A stretch of DNA of 64,000 bases from Flavobacterium sp. Leaf82 (lineage in GTDB: Bacteria; Bacteroidota; Bacteroidia; Flavobacteriales; Flavobacteriaceae). Below, one piece after another: positions 14,761 through 23,794 of the stretch. The notes below the pieces were generated by a model. That model was not told where the DNA came from. It did not search any database and saw only the letters and a list, made by a program, of their open reading frames with translations. The stretch lies in NCBI RefSeq assembly GCF_001422725.1, contig NZ_LMMA01000037.1, positions 104,927 through 168,926 on the forward strand, written 5' to 3'. The translations under genes were made by a program, and so were the position numbers. The stretch's first letter is position 1. Each line of letters opens with the position of its first letter.

Positions 14761-15897
14761 ATGAAAAATGTCATTTTCAAAAAAACACTTTTTAGTTTAC
14801 TATTCTTACTAAGTTTTATTGGTTTCAGCCAAAATTTACCACTCTCGAAAGATGCCAAAATAAGCGTTATCACTTGCGGATTGGGTAATGAAACGTATTC
14901 TTATTTTGGACATACGGCAATACGTGTTGCTGATCCCGGCAATAACATTGACGTTGTATATAATTATGGCGCTTTTGATTTCAGGACTCCAAATTTTGTT
15001 GCAAAGTTTGCAAAAGGAGATTTACAATATTTTGTAATCGTACACTCGTTTCCGGAATTTGTTGACGAATATAATACAGAAAAAAGAAGTGTTTTTGAGC
15101 AGGAACTTCTTATTTCCCAAGATTCAAAACAAAAGCTTTTTGATAATTTAAACACGACCTTAGCTTCTGAAGATCGTTATTATACCTATAAATTTATTGA
15201 TAAAAACTGTACTTCGATGGTGGTTGACATCATCAATAAAAGTTTGAATGAAACTGTCATTACAAAAAAAGGAGATACTGATATAACTTACAGATCTATT
15301 TTGTTTCCTTATTTTAATGGGCATTTTTACGATCAATTAGGCACAAGTATTATTTTTGGAACTAAAGTAGATCAGTTAGGTACCAAAATATTTTTACCTT
15401 TTGAATTAAAAAACAGCTTAGAAAAAACCAGGTATCAAAACCGTCCTTTAGTTAGTAAGACTCAAACGTTACTTAGCTTTGAGAAAGAAACACCCGGATC
15501 TTGGTGGAATAACGTTTATACTTATCTTTTTATTCTTGCTTTTGTTGTTTTGGCTCACAACAAAATAGTAGACAAAATCTATCTCCTTATTTTATCTTTT
15601 ATGGGAATCTTTTTTGTTGCTGTGGGATTTTATTCTTTTCATCAGGAACTGGCGATGAATTATAATGTCCTTTTATTTAGTCCACTATTATTGATTTTGA
15701 TTTTTCTATCAATTATAAAAAACAAAAGATGGACGTATCGATTTGCCGTATTACACTTACTGTTTTTAATTGTTTACAGTATTTTCCTGATTAACAAAGC
15801 TCACTTTTTGATTGTTTTACCAATGATTATTACAAGCGGATTTGTTTTAGTAAGAGTTGCTATTCGAAACAAAAAACGTATTCCGATTATTATCTAA
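14761..15897 (+). CDS. Lnb-type (DUF4105) membrane protein, probable lipoprotein N-acyltransferase
   Basis: This 378-residue protein has a signal-like first segment (to about residue 24), a periplasmic DUF4105 domain (about 28-240) and four to five C-terminal membrane segments. The conserved histidine H51 in YFGHTAIRV and cysteine C150 in DKNCTSMVVD are the visible catalytic candidates. Bacteroidota proteins of this family (Lnb) N-acylate the diacylglyceryl-cysteine of lipoproteins, replacing Lnt. That assignment rests on family membership, and members differ in length. Its stop codon is one base from the stop of the convergent glycosylphosphotransferase gene. Confidence 0.8.
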   Translation: MKNVIFKKTLFSLLFLLSFIGFSQNLPLSKDAKISVITCGLGNETYSYFGHTAIRVADPGNNIDVVYNYGAFDFRTPNFVAKFAKGDLQYFVIVHSFPEFVDEYNTEKRSVFEQELLISQDSKQKLFDNLNTTLASEDRYYTYKFIDKNCTSMVVDIINKSLNETVITKKGDTDITYRSILFPYFNGHFYDQLGTSIIFGTKVDQLGTKIFLPFELKNSLEKTRYQNRPLVSKTQTLLSFEKETPGSWWNNVYTYLFILAFVVLAHNKIVDKIYLLILSFMGIFFVAVGFYSFHQELAMNYNVLLFSPLLLILIFLSIIKNKRWTYRFAVLHLLFLIVYSIFLINKAHFLIVLPMIITSGFVLVRVAIRNKKRIPIII

Positions 15898-15898
15898 A

Positions 15899-17293
15899 TT
15901 ATTGTCCGCGGTAAAATAAAACTGTCGTAATGGTTTTAAAAGTGATACTTAAATCCAGAAAGATGCTTCGATGTTTAATGTAATATAAATCATATTGCAA
16001 TTTTATCAAACTCTCGTCTATAGATTCACCATACGAATAATTGACTTGTGCCCATCCTGTAAGTCCTGGTTTAATGACATGTCTGGTTTCATAAAAAGGC
16101 ATTATTCGCGCTATTTCTTCAACAAAAAACGGTCTTTCCGGTCTTGGTCCAATTACTGCCATATCGCCTATTAGAACATTAAAAAACTGAGGCAGCTCAT
16201 CTATTCTTGATTTGCGCATCATTTTACCAAAAGGAGTAATTCGTTTGTCATTTGAAGTTGCAAAAACAACTCCGTTAGATTCAGAATTTTCAATCATGGT
16301 TCTAAACTTGTAGATTTTAAAAACAATTCCGTTTTTGCCTACACGTTCCTGAGTATAAAACAATGGACCTTTATTGGCAAAAAGATTTATTAGAAAAATT
16401 AAGGGAACAAAAAGGAAACAAACTAATAGTCCGCTAAAAGAAAACAGAAGTTCCATTGAGCGCACCAAAAACAGGTATAATTTATTATTGTTGCTTCGGC
16501 TAAAAGGGAAAAAACGATAAAAATCCCTGGATATATATTGCATTGGGATACGTTGGGTTTTACTTTCATAAACCTGCGTATATTCTCGAATTATATTTCC
16601 TGATTCTAATAAGTGAAGTAATTGCTGGTATAAATCAGCCGTAATTCCATCAGTTTTTTGAGAAGCTATTACAATTTCAGAAACTTGGTTTTTAATTACA
16701 AAAGTCTCTAAATCATTCTTTTTAACTTCTTTTACATAATGAAATCCTGAGTTTTCTTTAGAAATTGAATCCGAATTAACAAACCCAATAATTTTATAAT
16801 GCGGATCGACGTTTTCCAGACTCAAAACTAATTCTTCGACTTGATTTTGATCACATATTAAAACAACATTTTGAGAAAAACGATGTGATGCAAGGAAATA
16901 AACATAAAAAAAACGCCATAGCAACAATGTGCCAAGTATTGTAAAGTAGAAAATAAATATGATTAATCGCTGCTTGGGCAATTCAGGAGATAAAACCGGC
17001 GTAAATAAATAGGCTAAACTAGAAGCGGTAACAGTAAAAATTACACTTTGAAGTATTTGAAATTGATTGCTGGCAACTTGCAAGTCATACATTTCGAAAA
17101 TTACTCCAAAAGCAAATAGATAACTCAGTAGTAAAATAACATTTAAAAAATTATGTGTATCGAAAATAAAGTAATTGTAATCAAATATCAAACTTAGTAT
17201 ATATAAAGCTGATAAGATAAAAACGGCATCAAAAATAAGAAGCAATATTCTTCTTTCCGATATTTCGAAATGCATTTTGTTGTTAGAGAACAT
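15899..17293 (-). CDS. Polyprenyl glycosylphosphotransferase (WbaP/ExoY type)
   Basis: This 464-residue initiating enzyme should move a sugar-1-phosphate from a nucleotide sugar to undecaprenyl phosphate. It has four to five N-terminal membrane segments (about 15-135), a nucleotide-binding-like middle region (140-260), one membrane hairpin (about 278-305) and the catalytic domain. YTQERVGKNG, KFRTM, the catalytic pair D365-E366 in RIDELPQ and IGPRPERP are all present. A TACATTTG promoter core lies 34 bases upstream, so it may also be transcribed on its own. It is the last gene of the locus, and a second initiating enzyme of the WecA type lies at 56964-57929. Confidence 0.92.
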   Translation of the reverse strand: MFSNNKMHFEISERRILLLIFDAVFILSALYILSLIFDYNYFIFDTHNFLNVILLLSYLFAFGVIFEMYDLQVASNQFQILQSVIFTVTASSLAYLFTPVLSPELPKQRLIIFIFYFTILGTLLLWRFFYVYFLASHRFSQNVVLICDQNQVEELVLSLENVDPHYKIIGFVNSDSISKENSGFHYVKEVKKNDLETFVIKNQVSEIVIASQKTDGITADLYQQLLHLLESGNIIREYTQVYESKTQRIPMQYISRDFYRFFPFSRSNNNKLYLFLVRSMELLFSFSGLLVCFLFVPLIFLINLFANKGPLFYTQERVGKNGIVFKIYKFRTMIENSESNGVVFATSNDKRITPFGKMMRKSRIDELPQFFNVLIGDMAVIGPRPERPFFVEEIARIMPFYETRHVIKPGLTGWAQVNYSYGESIDESLIKLQYDLYYIKHRSIFLDLSITFKTITTVLFYRGQ

Positions 17294-17326
17294 TTAGTCA
17301 ATTTGTTTAGGGGCTTAAACTTGAGT

Positions 17327-17334
17327 CAAATGTA
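17327..17334 (-). promoter_or_regulatory. TAnnTTTG promoter core before the glycosylphosphotransferase
   Basis: The minus strand reads TACATTTG, a full match to the consensus, 34 bases before the ATG at 17293. A TTG lies 25 bases further upstream, slightly outside the usual 17-23 spacing. It suggests internal initiation within the long operon. Confidence 0.5.
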
Positions 17335-17350
17335 TTATAAAAAATAGAAT

Positions 17351-18700
17351 CTAATCTATCAAATTTTCTGTTTTTTCAGGAATTTTAACCTGAACTAAAA
17401 GTAATGACAATGCATATACAAAAGCCGGAGCTGCTGTTCGCATTGCGGCATGATTTATAGTTAATAACCAAAAGACAAAAAAGGACAGGAAATATAAATG
17501 CTGCCTATTGTTGATATACACTACAAAAGGAGTTATAAAAAGCAATAAAAGTCCAAAAATCCCAAACAAACCATGCTCACTAAGCATACGAGTAATCTCA
17601 TTGTGTGAGGCTGCACTCTCGCCAAATGTTTCTTTCCTGATTTGTTTACCCATTCCGGCTCCAACTCCTAAAATAGGATTATCCATAAAAATCGTAATTT
17701 CTTCACCCATTATTTCTTCCCGACCACCTAAACGATCTTTTTTTACTCTTCCTGCAGCATCTTGATTTGCATATCGTTTTTGTATAAGTCCATTAGTCTG
17801 AACAGAAGAATAAACCCAAACTCCTGCAGCCATTACTCCAGTTAAAACGAAGACCATTACAAATTTATTCTTGCCTCTAGCATTTGAAAAACTATATAAT
17901 AAAGACAACAAACAAACAATCATAACTGCAGCTGTTATAACTCCTCCTCTTGAAAAAGTAACAATCCCTCTGTAAGTCATAAATAATAGCAAAAAGCCAT
18001 TTATAAGGATTGCTTTTTTTGATTTTGAGAATAATATTAATTGCGTAAAAAACACAAACATTCCTAAACCTAAAGCTGTCGAAACCTGATTAGGACCAAA
18101 ACCTCCGGAAGTTTCAAAATTAGATTGTGTACCTGTTACAACATCCCTAACGCTTGGGTTAAATAAAAATAAGTATACGGTTGTACTTACTAATGGTAAT
18201 CCCATTGCAACTAATACATTTTGTAAATCAGTAAATAAAATTCTTCTTTTAAACATGTAGATTGCGGATATCGCTAGACATACGGGTCCCGATAAATTAA
18301 AAACCAATGACTTTTTGATATCAATAGAAGGATTAAAAACTGTAGAGGTAATTAAAATTGATGGAATTAATAAAATCAGGAAAAACCAATATATAAATGC
18401 ATTCGTAGAAAAATTACTATACATCATACCCAAAAGCATGAAAAAAGCCACTCCGAATTTAACAAACTCATTATTGAAATTTCCGCCGGTCATTCGCAAA
18501 AAAACCTCAACTCCTACTAAATATCCTGCAACTAAAAGAACTTCATTGTTCTTGTTTTTGGTTCTGTAAACGATAAAAAAACCAACAACAAGAATTAAAA
18601 GCGCATATATTTTTGATAAAAAAGGAACTGTAAAAACAACTAAAGCAATTGCCGCATGTATTAGAAGCAGAAAACTATAGGATGATTTTGAATTTTTCAT
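17351..18700 (-). CDS. O-antigen ligase/polymerase-family membrane protein
   Basis: This 449-residue protein has about eleven membrane segments and a large periplasmic loop. Conserved family spots are TFSRGG at 248-253, the loop residues NPILGVGAGMGK at 341-352 and the likely catalytic H366 in SAASHNEITRMLSEHG. This pattern is shared by WaaL ligases and Wzy polymerases, which cannot be separated from sequence alone. It could join a finished glycan to lipid A core or polymerise repeats. It starts 17 bases after the GT4 gene upstream and is in the same transcript. Confidence 0.85.
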   Translation of the reverse strand: MKNSKSSYSFLLLIHAAIALVVFTVPFLSKIYALLILVVGFFIVYRTKNKNNEVLLVAGYLVGVEVFLRMTGGNFNNEFVKFGVAFFMLLGMMYSNFSTNAFIYWFFLILLIPSILITSTVFNPSIDIKKSLVFNLSGPVCLAISAIYMFKRRILFTDLQNVLVAMGLPLVSTTVYLFLFNPSVRDVVTGTQSNFETSGGFGPNQVSTALGLGMFVFFTQLILFSKSKKAILINGFLLLFMTYRGIVTFSRGGVITAAVMIVCLLSLLYSFSNARGKNKFVMVFVLTGVMAAGVWVYSSVQTNGLIQKRYANQDAAGRVKKDRLGGREEIMGEEITIFMDNPILGVGAGMGKQIRKETFGESAASHNEITRMLSEHGLFGIFGLLLLFITPFVVYINNRQHLYFLSFFVFWLLTINHAAMRTAAPAFVYALSLLLVQVKIPEKTENLID

Positions 18701-18717
18701 TTTTTATTTATTGTCTT

Positions 18718-19806
18718 TTAAACGGTAAAAGTAGTCAAAGATTTTAACCATAAAAGATACTTTTTGATAATAGTTGTTTCGCTAAATTGCAACTGAACGT
18801 TATGATGCAAAGCCAAACCAATCTTATTTCTGTAATTTTCATCGGCGATTAGTTTTTCAATTGCTGTAACAAATGAGTTTAGATCATTAGATTCTATCAC
18901 TATTCCTTGCTCGTTTGAAGTAATTATTTTTGAAATTTCACCCACATTTGTAGCTACAACAGGCAAATTATACATTCCGTATTCTAAAATTGCCAACGGA
19001 AGTCCTTCTGAAAGAGACGGAAGAACGGCGATCTGGCATTGTTCTAATGCAGAATTAACAGTATTAGTTGTTCCATAAAAAAAGATAGTTTCGTCAAGTT
19101 TTAAGTCATTAATCTTTGTCTTTAATCTATCAGAATACGAATCTTGAAAATCTTTGCCAAACAAATGAAATGTCCAATCCGGAAATTTGTCTTTAATCAA
19201 ATTTGCAGCATTTATTAATAATTCATAATTTTTTTGCGGACGTAAATTTGCTACACAAATTATTCTTTTGCCTTCTAATCCTTTTAAATTTATTTTTTCT
19301 ACTGAAACAGAAGTGTCAATTATAAAATTAGGAAAGTAAACAACATTTGAACTCCACAAATATGAATTTGCCCAATCTCTAAGGGCAGTATTAACCGAAA
19401 TAATTGCGAGAAAAAAAAAGGATCCCAATTTTAAACTCAGGCTTTTGCGGGAAGATAAATCTTGCGAAATCCCATAATGATCATGCCAAATAATTTTGAC
19501 TTTCGGCAAAGTTAGTTTCACCAAAACAGCAATAAAAAAAGAAGAACTATGAGCATGAATTACATCAACTCTATTCTTTTTTAAATATTTACGCAATCTG
19601 AAAACTGCCTGAAGATCTATTTTCTTTTTTTTATTCAGGAATAAATAAGAAACCTTTTTATCAATTTGATTGACCAACAATCCTTCTTTTCTAGAGGCAA
19701 CTAATCCTGAAAACTGTATTTCTTTTGATAATGCATTTGCATAATTCACCGCCATTCGCTCTGCTCCGCCAGCTTCTAAAGAGTCTATTATTTGTACAAT
19801 TCTCAT
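18718..19806 (-). CDS. Glycosyltransferase family 4
   Basis: This 362-residue GT-B enzyme begins with the common GT4 acceptor-side motif SLEAGGAERMAVNYANAL. Its C-terminal nucleotide-sugar half contains CVANLRPQKNYELLI and LPSLSEGLPLAILEYG, where the EGLPLAILE glutamates bind the donor. Cytoplasmic, membrane-associated action on lipid-linked sugar is expected. The donor and acceptor cannot be read from sequence. Its start overlaps the next upstream gene by four bases. Confidence 0.9.
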   Translation of the reverse strand: MRIVQIIDSLEAGGAERMAVNYANALSKEIQFSGLVASRKEGLLVNQIDKKVSYLFLNKKKKIDLQAVFRLRKYLKKNRVDVIHAHSSSFFIAVLVKLTLPKVKIIWHDHYGISQDLSSRKSLSLKLGSFFFLAIISVNTALRDWANSYLWSSNVVYFPNFIIDTSVSVEKINLKGLEGKRIICVANLRPQKNYELLINAANLIKDKFPDWTFHLFGKDFQDSYSDRLKTKINDLKLDETIFFYGTTNTVNSALEQCQIAVLPSLSEGLPLAILEYGMYNLPVVATNVGEISKIITSNEQGIVIESNDLNSFVTAIEKLIADENYRNKIGLALHHNVQLQFSETTIIKKYLLWLKSLTTFTV

Positions 19807-20921
19807 TTTGATAATAACTTTTTAATTTCGGCTTCAAAAAAATCCGTGGTATAATTTTGTGACCAGTTTGCAGCTAATTTGCTTTTTGCCAGAAACATTT
19901 TTTCGTCATCAAGTATTTCGTTTATCTTATTGCTGTCTTTTTCTAAATCCATTTCTAATAAAATTCCACGATTACCATAATCTAACATAAAAGGCACGCA
20001 AGAAACTTTGCTTGCAACCGGAATACATCCCCAGAACATTCCTTCGGCAATGGCTTTTGGCCAACCTTCACTTTTAGAAGGTAAAATCACAAAATGACTT
20101 TTTTGATAGGCTTTCTTTAATGTTTCCTGATTTTGATTTCCGTGTAAAACGATATGATTTTCCAGATTATTTGTTTGAATATAGTTTTCTAATTTACTTC
20201 TTTCAGAACCTTCTCCATAAACATTCAGGTTTAGATTATATCCTTTTTCTATTAATTGCTGCACTAATTGTATCGCATATAACGGATTTTTACCGGAAAC
20301 TAAACTGCCTGTAAAAATAAATTCGATGGTAGTATCTAAACCTGTTTTTTGAATATTTTCTTTTTCAGCTTCTGCATATGTAGCCGTAAAAAAGGGTTTT
20401 ATATTTCGAGACTGATTATGCCAATCTCCATACACTAAAACCTGCATATTACGAGTGAAAAATGTATTACTCAAAATCCATTTTTGTATTTTATATGTAT
20501 AAGGCTGTTTACTATTAGAATCCCAGTTGCCGGCGTATTTTGCTGTTTTAGGTTTTGTTGGAAATAAAATTTGAACAATACAGCCTATTAATCCCATATT
20601 ACCCGGACAACGCAAATGAATATGATCTGCATTTTTCATTGCGAGAAATATTCTCCAAAAAATAACGGGCAGTTTAAAAACTGACAGTAAGATGTTTTTG
20701 AAACTGGTCAAACTAAAATCAGGTACTTTCCTGAAATTAATATTATTATGTTTATAGGCGATATCTATTGCTGTTGGATGATCTGTTTTTAATGGTGCAA
20801 CAACTATTACTTCATCAACATATTTAAACCAGATATTCATTTCGCGAACATAAGGTGCGTAAGCAAAAAATAAATCCCGCTCGCGAATGTGCATTACATG
20901 ACTGATTATTACAAATTTCAT
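19803..20921 (-). CDS. Glycosyltransferase family 4
   Basis: This 372-residue GT-B protein has a C-terminal half with FIFTGSLVSGKNPLYAIQLV, then VILPSKSEGWPKAIAEGMFWG, the GT4 donor-binding EX7E region. The N-terminal half (ISHVMHIRERDLFFAYAPY) is that of a family often annotated as glycosyl transferase in O-antigen loci. Its stop overlaps the downstream GT4 gene by four bases, and its start is directly abutted by the upstream gene. The sugar specificity is unknown. Confidence 0.88.
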   Translation of the reverse strand: MKFVIISHVMHIRERDLFFAYAPYVREMNIWFKYVDEVIVVAPLKTDHPTAIDIAYKHNNINFRKVPDFSLTSFKNILLSVFKLPVIFWRIFLAMKNADHIHLRCPGNMGLIGCIVQILFPTKPKTAKYAGNWDSNSKQPYTYKIQKWILSNTFFTRNMQVLVYGDWHNQSRNIKPFFTATYAEAEKENIQKTGLDTTIEFIFTGSLVSGKNPLYAIQLVQQLIEKGYNLNLNVYGEGSERSKLENYIQTNNLENHIVLHGNQNQETLKKAYQKSHFVILPSKSEGWPKAIAEGMFWGCIPVASKVSCVPFMLDYGNRGILLEMDLEKDSNKINEILDDEKMFLAKSKLAANWSQNYTTDFFEAEIKKLLSK

Positions 20922-21902
20922 TTATTTATTTTCTAATAATCTTTTAATAACTTTTTGAGGTGCCAGATAAGTTTCAAAATAATTCCTGCTTACTAATTCT
21001 AAGTTCTTTTTTAAACTTATATCTGTTGTTAGCTTTTCTATTGCCTGGTTAATTTCTTCCTGATTTTCAGCATATAATAAATGCTTTTCATTTAGTAAAT
21101 CTGCCGGTAATTGATTGTAATGAGTCGTTGAAATAATTGCTTTACCCAAAGCTAAAAACTCAGCTAATTTCCAACCATGACAAGAGAGAACAGCTGGTGT
21201 ATTAAATACAAAGGCAGAATTTTTTACTTTTTCTATATACGTTTGAAGAGGAATTATTTCTGAATATACCAAATGATCAAAACCTAAATTATCGCCATTA
21301 CTTCTGGATACAAAACCACCTTCAAAATTAATATTCTCATTGCTTTTGCAGGTTTCAATAAACAAAGCCCTGTTGTTATTGGTTTCACTTTCTTTTTTCC
21401 AGATACTATTTAAAAAGAAAACCTGATTGGTCGAGGATTGGGTCAAATTATAATTTTTTAATCTCAATCTTTTATATTGTCGCCAATAATTAGCGGCAAA
21501 TCCTCTTTTGTTTACAATAGCGTTTTTAAATCTTATAAAATTAAAAGTCAAGTGATATAAGGTTTCAAACAAGTTCCAGATTTTAATACCAAAACTTGGT
21601 CCTATTGCAACAATTTTCTCTTGATTATGAGCCGGAAAACTATCTGAATTATAATTTACTTTTCCGTAAATATCACACCATTCAAATGCCATCCTATTAA
21701 TCTGGCTTGAATCTATCGAATCAATAATAATTTTTCTGGAATAGTTATTTCCTTCAATAATAATGGCAAAGGTGTCCTCGCTAAATTTAGGAAATTTAGA
21801 AGTATTGAATTCAAAACCTTTATAAAGTTCTTTTATTCTCTGAATGTAATATCCGTCGTAAAAAACATCACAAAGTCCATAAACATAAACTTTCACTTTC
21901 AT
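20922..21902 (-). CDS. Divergent GT-B-like glycosyltransferase
   Basis: This 326-residue protein has only a weak resemblance to known families. The C-terminal third contains SCHGWKLAEFLALGKAIIST followed by a DLLNEKHLLYAENQEEIN segment, the layout of the donor-binding half of GT4-like enzymes. The N-terminal half lacks a recognisable glycine-rich acceptor loop. There is no membrane segment. It abuts the downstream GT4 gene with no spacer and overlaps the upstream GT2 gene by four bases, so a role in the same glycan is likely. The function is inferred from context and the C-terminal pattern. Confidence 0.7.
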   Translation of the reverse strand: MKVKVYVYGLCDVFYDGYYIQRIKELYKGFEFNTSKFPKFSEDTFAIIIEGNNYSRKIIIDSIDSSQINRMAFEWCDIYGKVNYNSDSFPAHNQEKIVAIGPSFGIKIWNLFETLYHLTFNFIRFKNAIVNKRGFAANYWRQYKRLRLKNYNLTQSSTNQVFFLNSIWKKESETNNNRALFIETCKSNENINFEGGFVSRSNGDNLGFDHLVYSEIIPLQTYIEKVKNSAFVFNTPAVLSCHGWKLAEFLALGKAIISTTHYNQLPADLLNEKHLLYAENQEEINQAIEKLTTDISLKKNLELVSRNYFETYLAPQKVIKRLLENK

Positions 21903-22912
21903 TTTATTTCTTTTGGTTTACTGTACAGCAAACTCAACCAACCAATTGTTCTGCCAACGGCTTCTGTAAAAGGTGTTTTTTTATTGCCTGATGTAATTAT
22001 ATTCGTAAATCTAATTAGAGTTAATAGAATCGTTATCGCATTCCACTTAAAACGATCTTTAAAACCCGGATTTGGATTTTTAACACGCCAAATATAATAT
22101 CCGTTCCGAACGACCATTTTTCCGTAATTATACTGATTAGGACGTCCTGACGGAGCATGAAAATGAGATAACTGTGCTTTTGTGTTTATAACATTTTTAC
22201 CATAGTCAAGAGCTCTTAAACTAAAATCTGCATCTTCGTATAAACCATAACCTTCAAAAAACTTAGAAAACTTAATATTGTCGACCACAATTTTTCTAAA
22301 TGCCATCGACATCCCAATAAGCAAATCGACTTCGTATGTTTTTCCGGTCATGGGAAATCCGGAAGTTCGACCATGAGAGAAATCAGGCATTTTTCCTGAG
22401 CCCAAATTAGAAGCCAGACCTAAATAATTTCTGGCTACGTTACGTGTTCCCTCTTTATAAAAATAACCTTCGAATAAATAATATTTTTTCTTATTGTAAA
22501 CAAAATCCTGACTTTGAGGTTTCCATTTATATTCATTAATTGCTATTCCTCCTACTCCTGTAATATCCCGATTGTTTTGAAATGTTTTTATTGTCTCAAA
22601 AAAATAATCGAGTTCTAAAACGGTATCATCATCCAGAAAACAAACTATTTCGATGTTCTCACTTGTCTTGGAAATTCCAAAATTTCTTTGTTTTGTTAAT
22701 CCTCTATTTTCTTTTGAAACCAGAAAATAGTTCAGATTATCAAATTTATTTTTTTCTAAAATAATTTTGGTCTCCTCATTAGTCGATCCGTCAATTATTA
22801 AAATTTCATCCGGATACAGGGTTTGCTTCTGAACAGATTGCAGTAAAGCCAGCAAAGGTTCAGGACGCATGTACGTGCAGACAATTAGAGAAAAGCGCAA
22901 GGGTAAATTCAT
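21899..22912 (-). CDS. Glycosyltransferase family 2
   Basis: This 337-residue GT-A enzyme shows SLIVCTYMRPEPLLALLQSV at the start, the nucleotide-metal motif CFLDDDTVLELDYFF (DDD near 110) and a catalytic-site-type ED in GYGLYEDADFSLRA. A C-terminal region with LTLIRFTNIITSG suggests membrane association. Its specificity is unknown. It overlaps the downstream gene by four bases and lies six bases from the methyltransferase upstream. Confidence 0.9.
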   Translation of the reverse strand: MNLPLRFSLIVCTYMRPEPLLALLQSVQKQTLYPDEILIIDGSTNEETKIILEKNKFDNLNYFLVSKENRGLTKQRNFGISKTSENIEIVCFLDDDTVLELDYFFETIKTFQNNRDITGVGGIAINEYKWKPQSQDFVYNKKKYYLFEGYFYKEGTRNVARNYLGLASNLGSGKMPDFSHGRTSGFPMTGKTYEVDLLIGMSMAFRKIVVDNIKFSKFFEGYGLYEDADFSLRALDYGKNVINTKAQLSHFHAPSGRPNQYNYGKMVVRNGYYIWRVKNPNPGFKDRFKWNAITILLTLIRFTNIITSGNKKTPFTEAVGRTIGWLSLLYSKPKEIK

Positions 22913-22918
22913 TAAATT

Positions 22919-23788
22919 TTATACTTTTAAAACCACAAAAATATTTCCGGCGGTTAATTCTTCATCAGAATATTTTTTATAATCTTCATGAAGCTGGACT
23001 TTTTTAAACAAATCATATCTTGGTGTTCCTTCTTGTAAACTCTCATATTCTAAATGAACAATTTCGTAATCATATTTTTTAAATATTTCAAGAAACTGAG
23101 GCAGTCTTAATCTATTATGATAATCGTATTTAGTGTGAATTTTATTCCAATCTTGCTTGCTGTACTTTAAAAAATCCTGAAGCGATAAAGAGCTGTCATT
23201 ATGCTGACGCAAATCACTTGGTGAAATAAAATGAATTACATATGTCCCTTTTTTCAGGACCGTTGTCATTTTTTTATGCAATGCGTCAACATCATTTTCA
23301 TTCATATGCGAAAGCACATAGCGCGAAAAAACAACGTCGACATCAGGAAAATCATTTTTTACAATATTGTAATTTGGAAAATACTCGACTCCATCCGGAA
23401 GTTTGTACTTGTTATCCGGGTTAGAAACTATTTTAGAATCATATCTTTTAGAAAAAAGATCATTTAATGCTAAAACTGTTTCTTTTTTAAAATGCTCATT
23501 TATATCAAAAGTAAGTACTTTTTTTGCTTCAAATTTATATTTGAAAAAATAAGGCATACTAGGAAACCAGCCTGAACCAAACTCAAAAACAACTTTGTCT
23601 TTTAAGTCAATATTTAAATTGGTTAAAACTTTTGAAAGTCTAAAATAAGTTGATTCAACACTTTTTAATCGATCTTCTAAAGTAGATTTATCAAAAAAAC
23701 TTTGAATTTTATGATAACAATAATCATCTACTTTATTGGGTAATAAAGTAAGTGATTTAAACAACATCGTTTTTAGTTTATGATTCAT
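22919..23788 (-). CDS. SAM-dependent methyltransferase (class I)
   Basis: This 289-residue protein has the SAM-binding glycine loop FEFGSGWFP near 68-76, an acidic post-beta-2 residue in TFDIN, and DVVFSRYVLSHM at the fourth strand. It therefore looks like a soluble Rossmann methyltransferase that modifies a sugar or lipid-linked glycan. The substrate is not evident. It sits between a GT2 gene and the deacetylase-like gene with six-base spacers on both sides, so all three are probably made together. Confidence 0.85.
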   Translation of the reverse strand: MNHKLKTMLFKSLTLLPNKVDDYCYHKIQSFFDKSTLEDRLKSVESTYFRLSKVLTNLNIDLKDKVVFEFGSGWFPSMPYFFKYKFEAKKVLTFDINEHFKKETVLALNDLFSKRYDSKIVSNPDNKYKLPDGVEYFPNYNIVKNDFPDVDVVFSRYVLSHMNENDVDALHKKMTTVLKKGTYVIHFISPSDLRQHNDSSLSLQDFLKYSKQDWNKIHTKYDYHNRLRLPQFLEIFKKYDYEIVHLEYESLQEGTPRYDLFKKVQLHEDYKKYSDEELTAGNIFVVLKV

Positions 23789-23794
23789 GTATTA

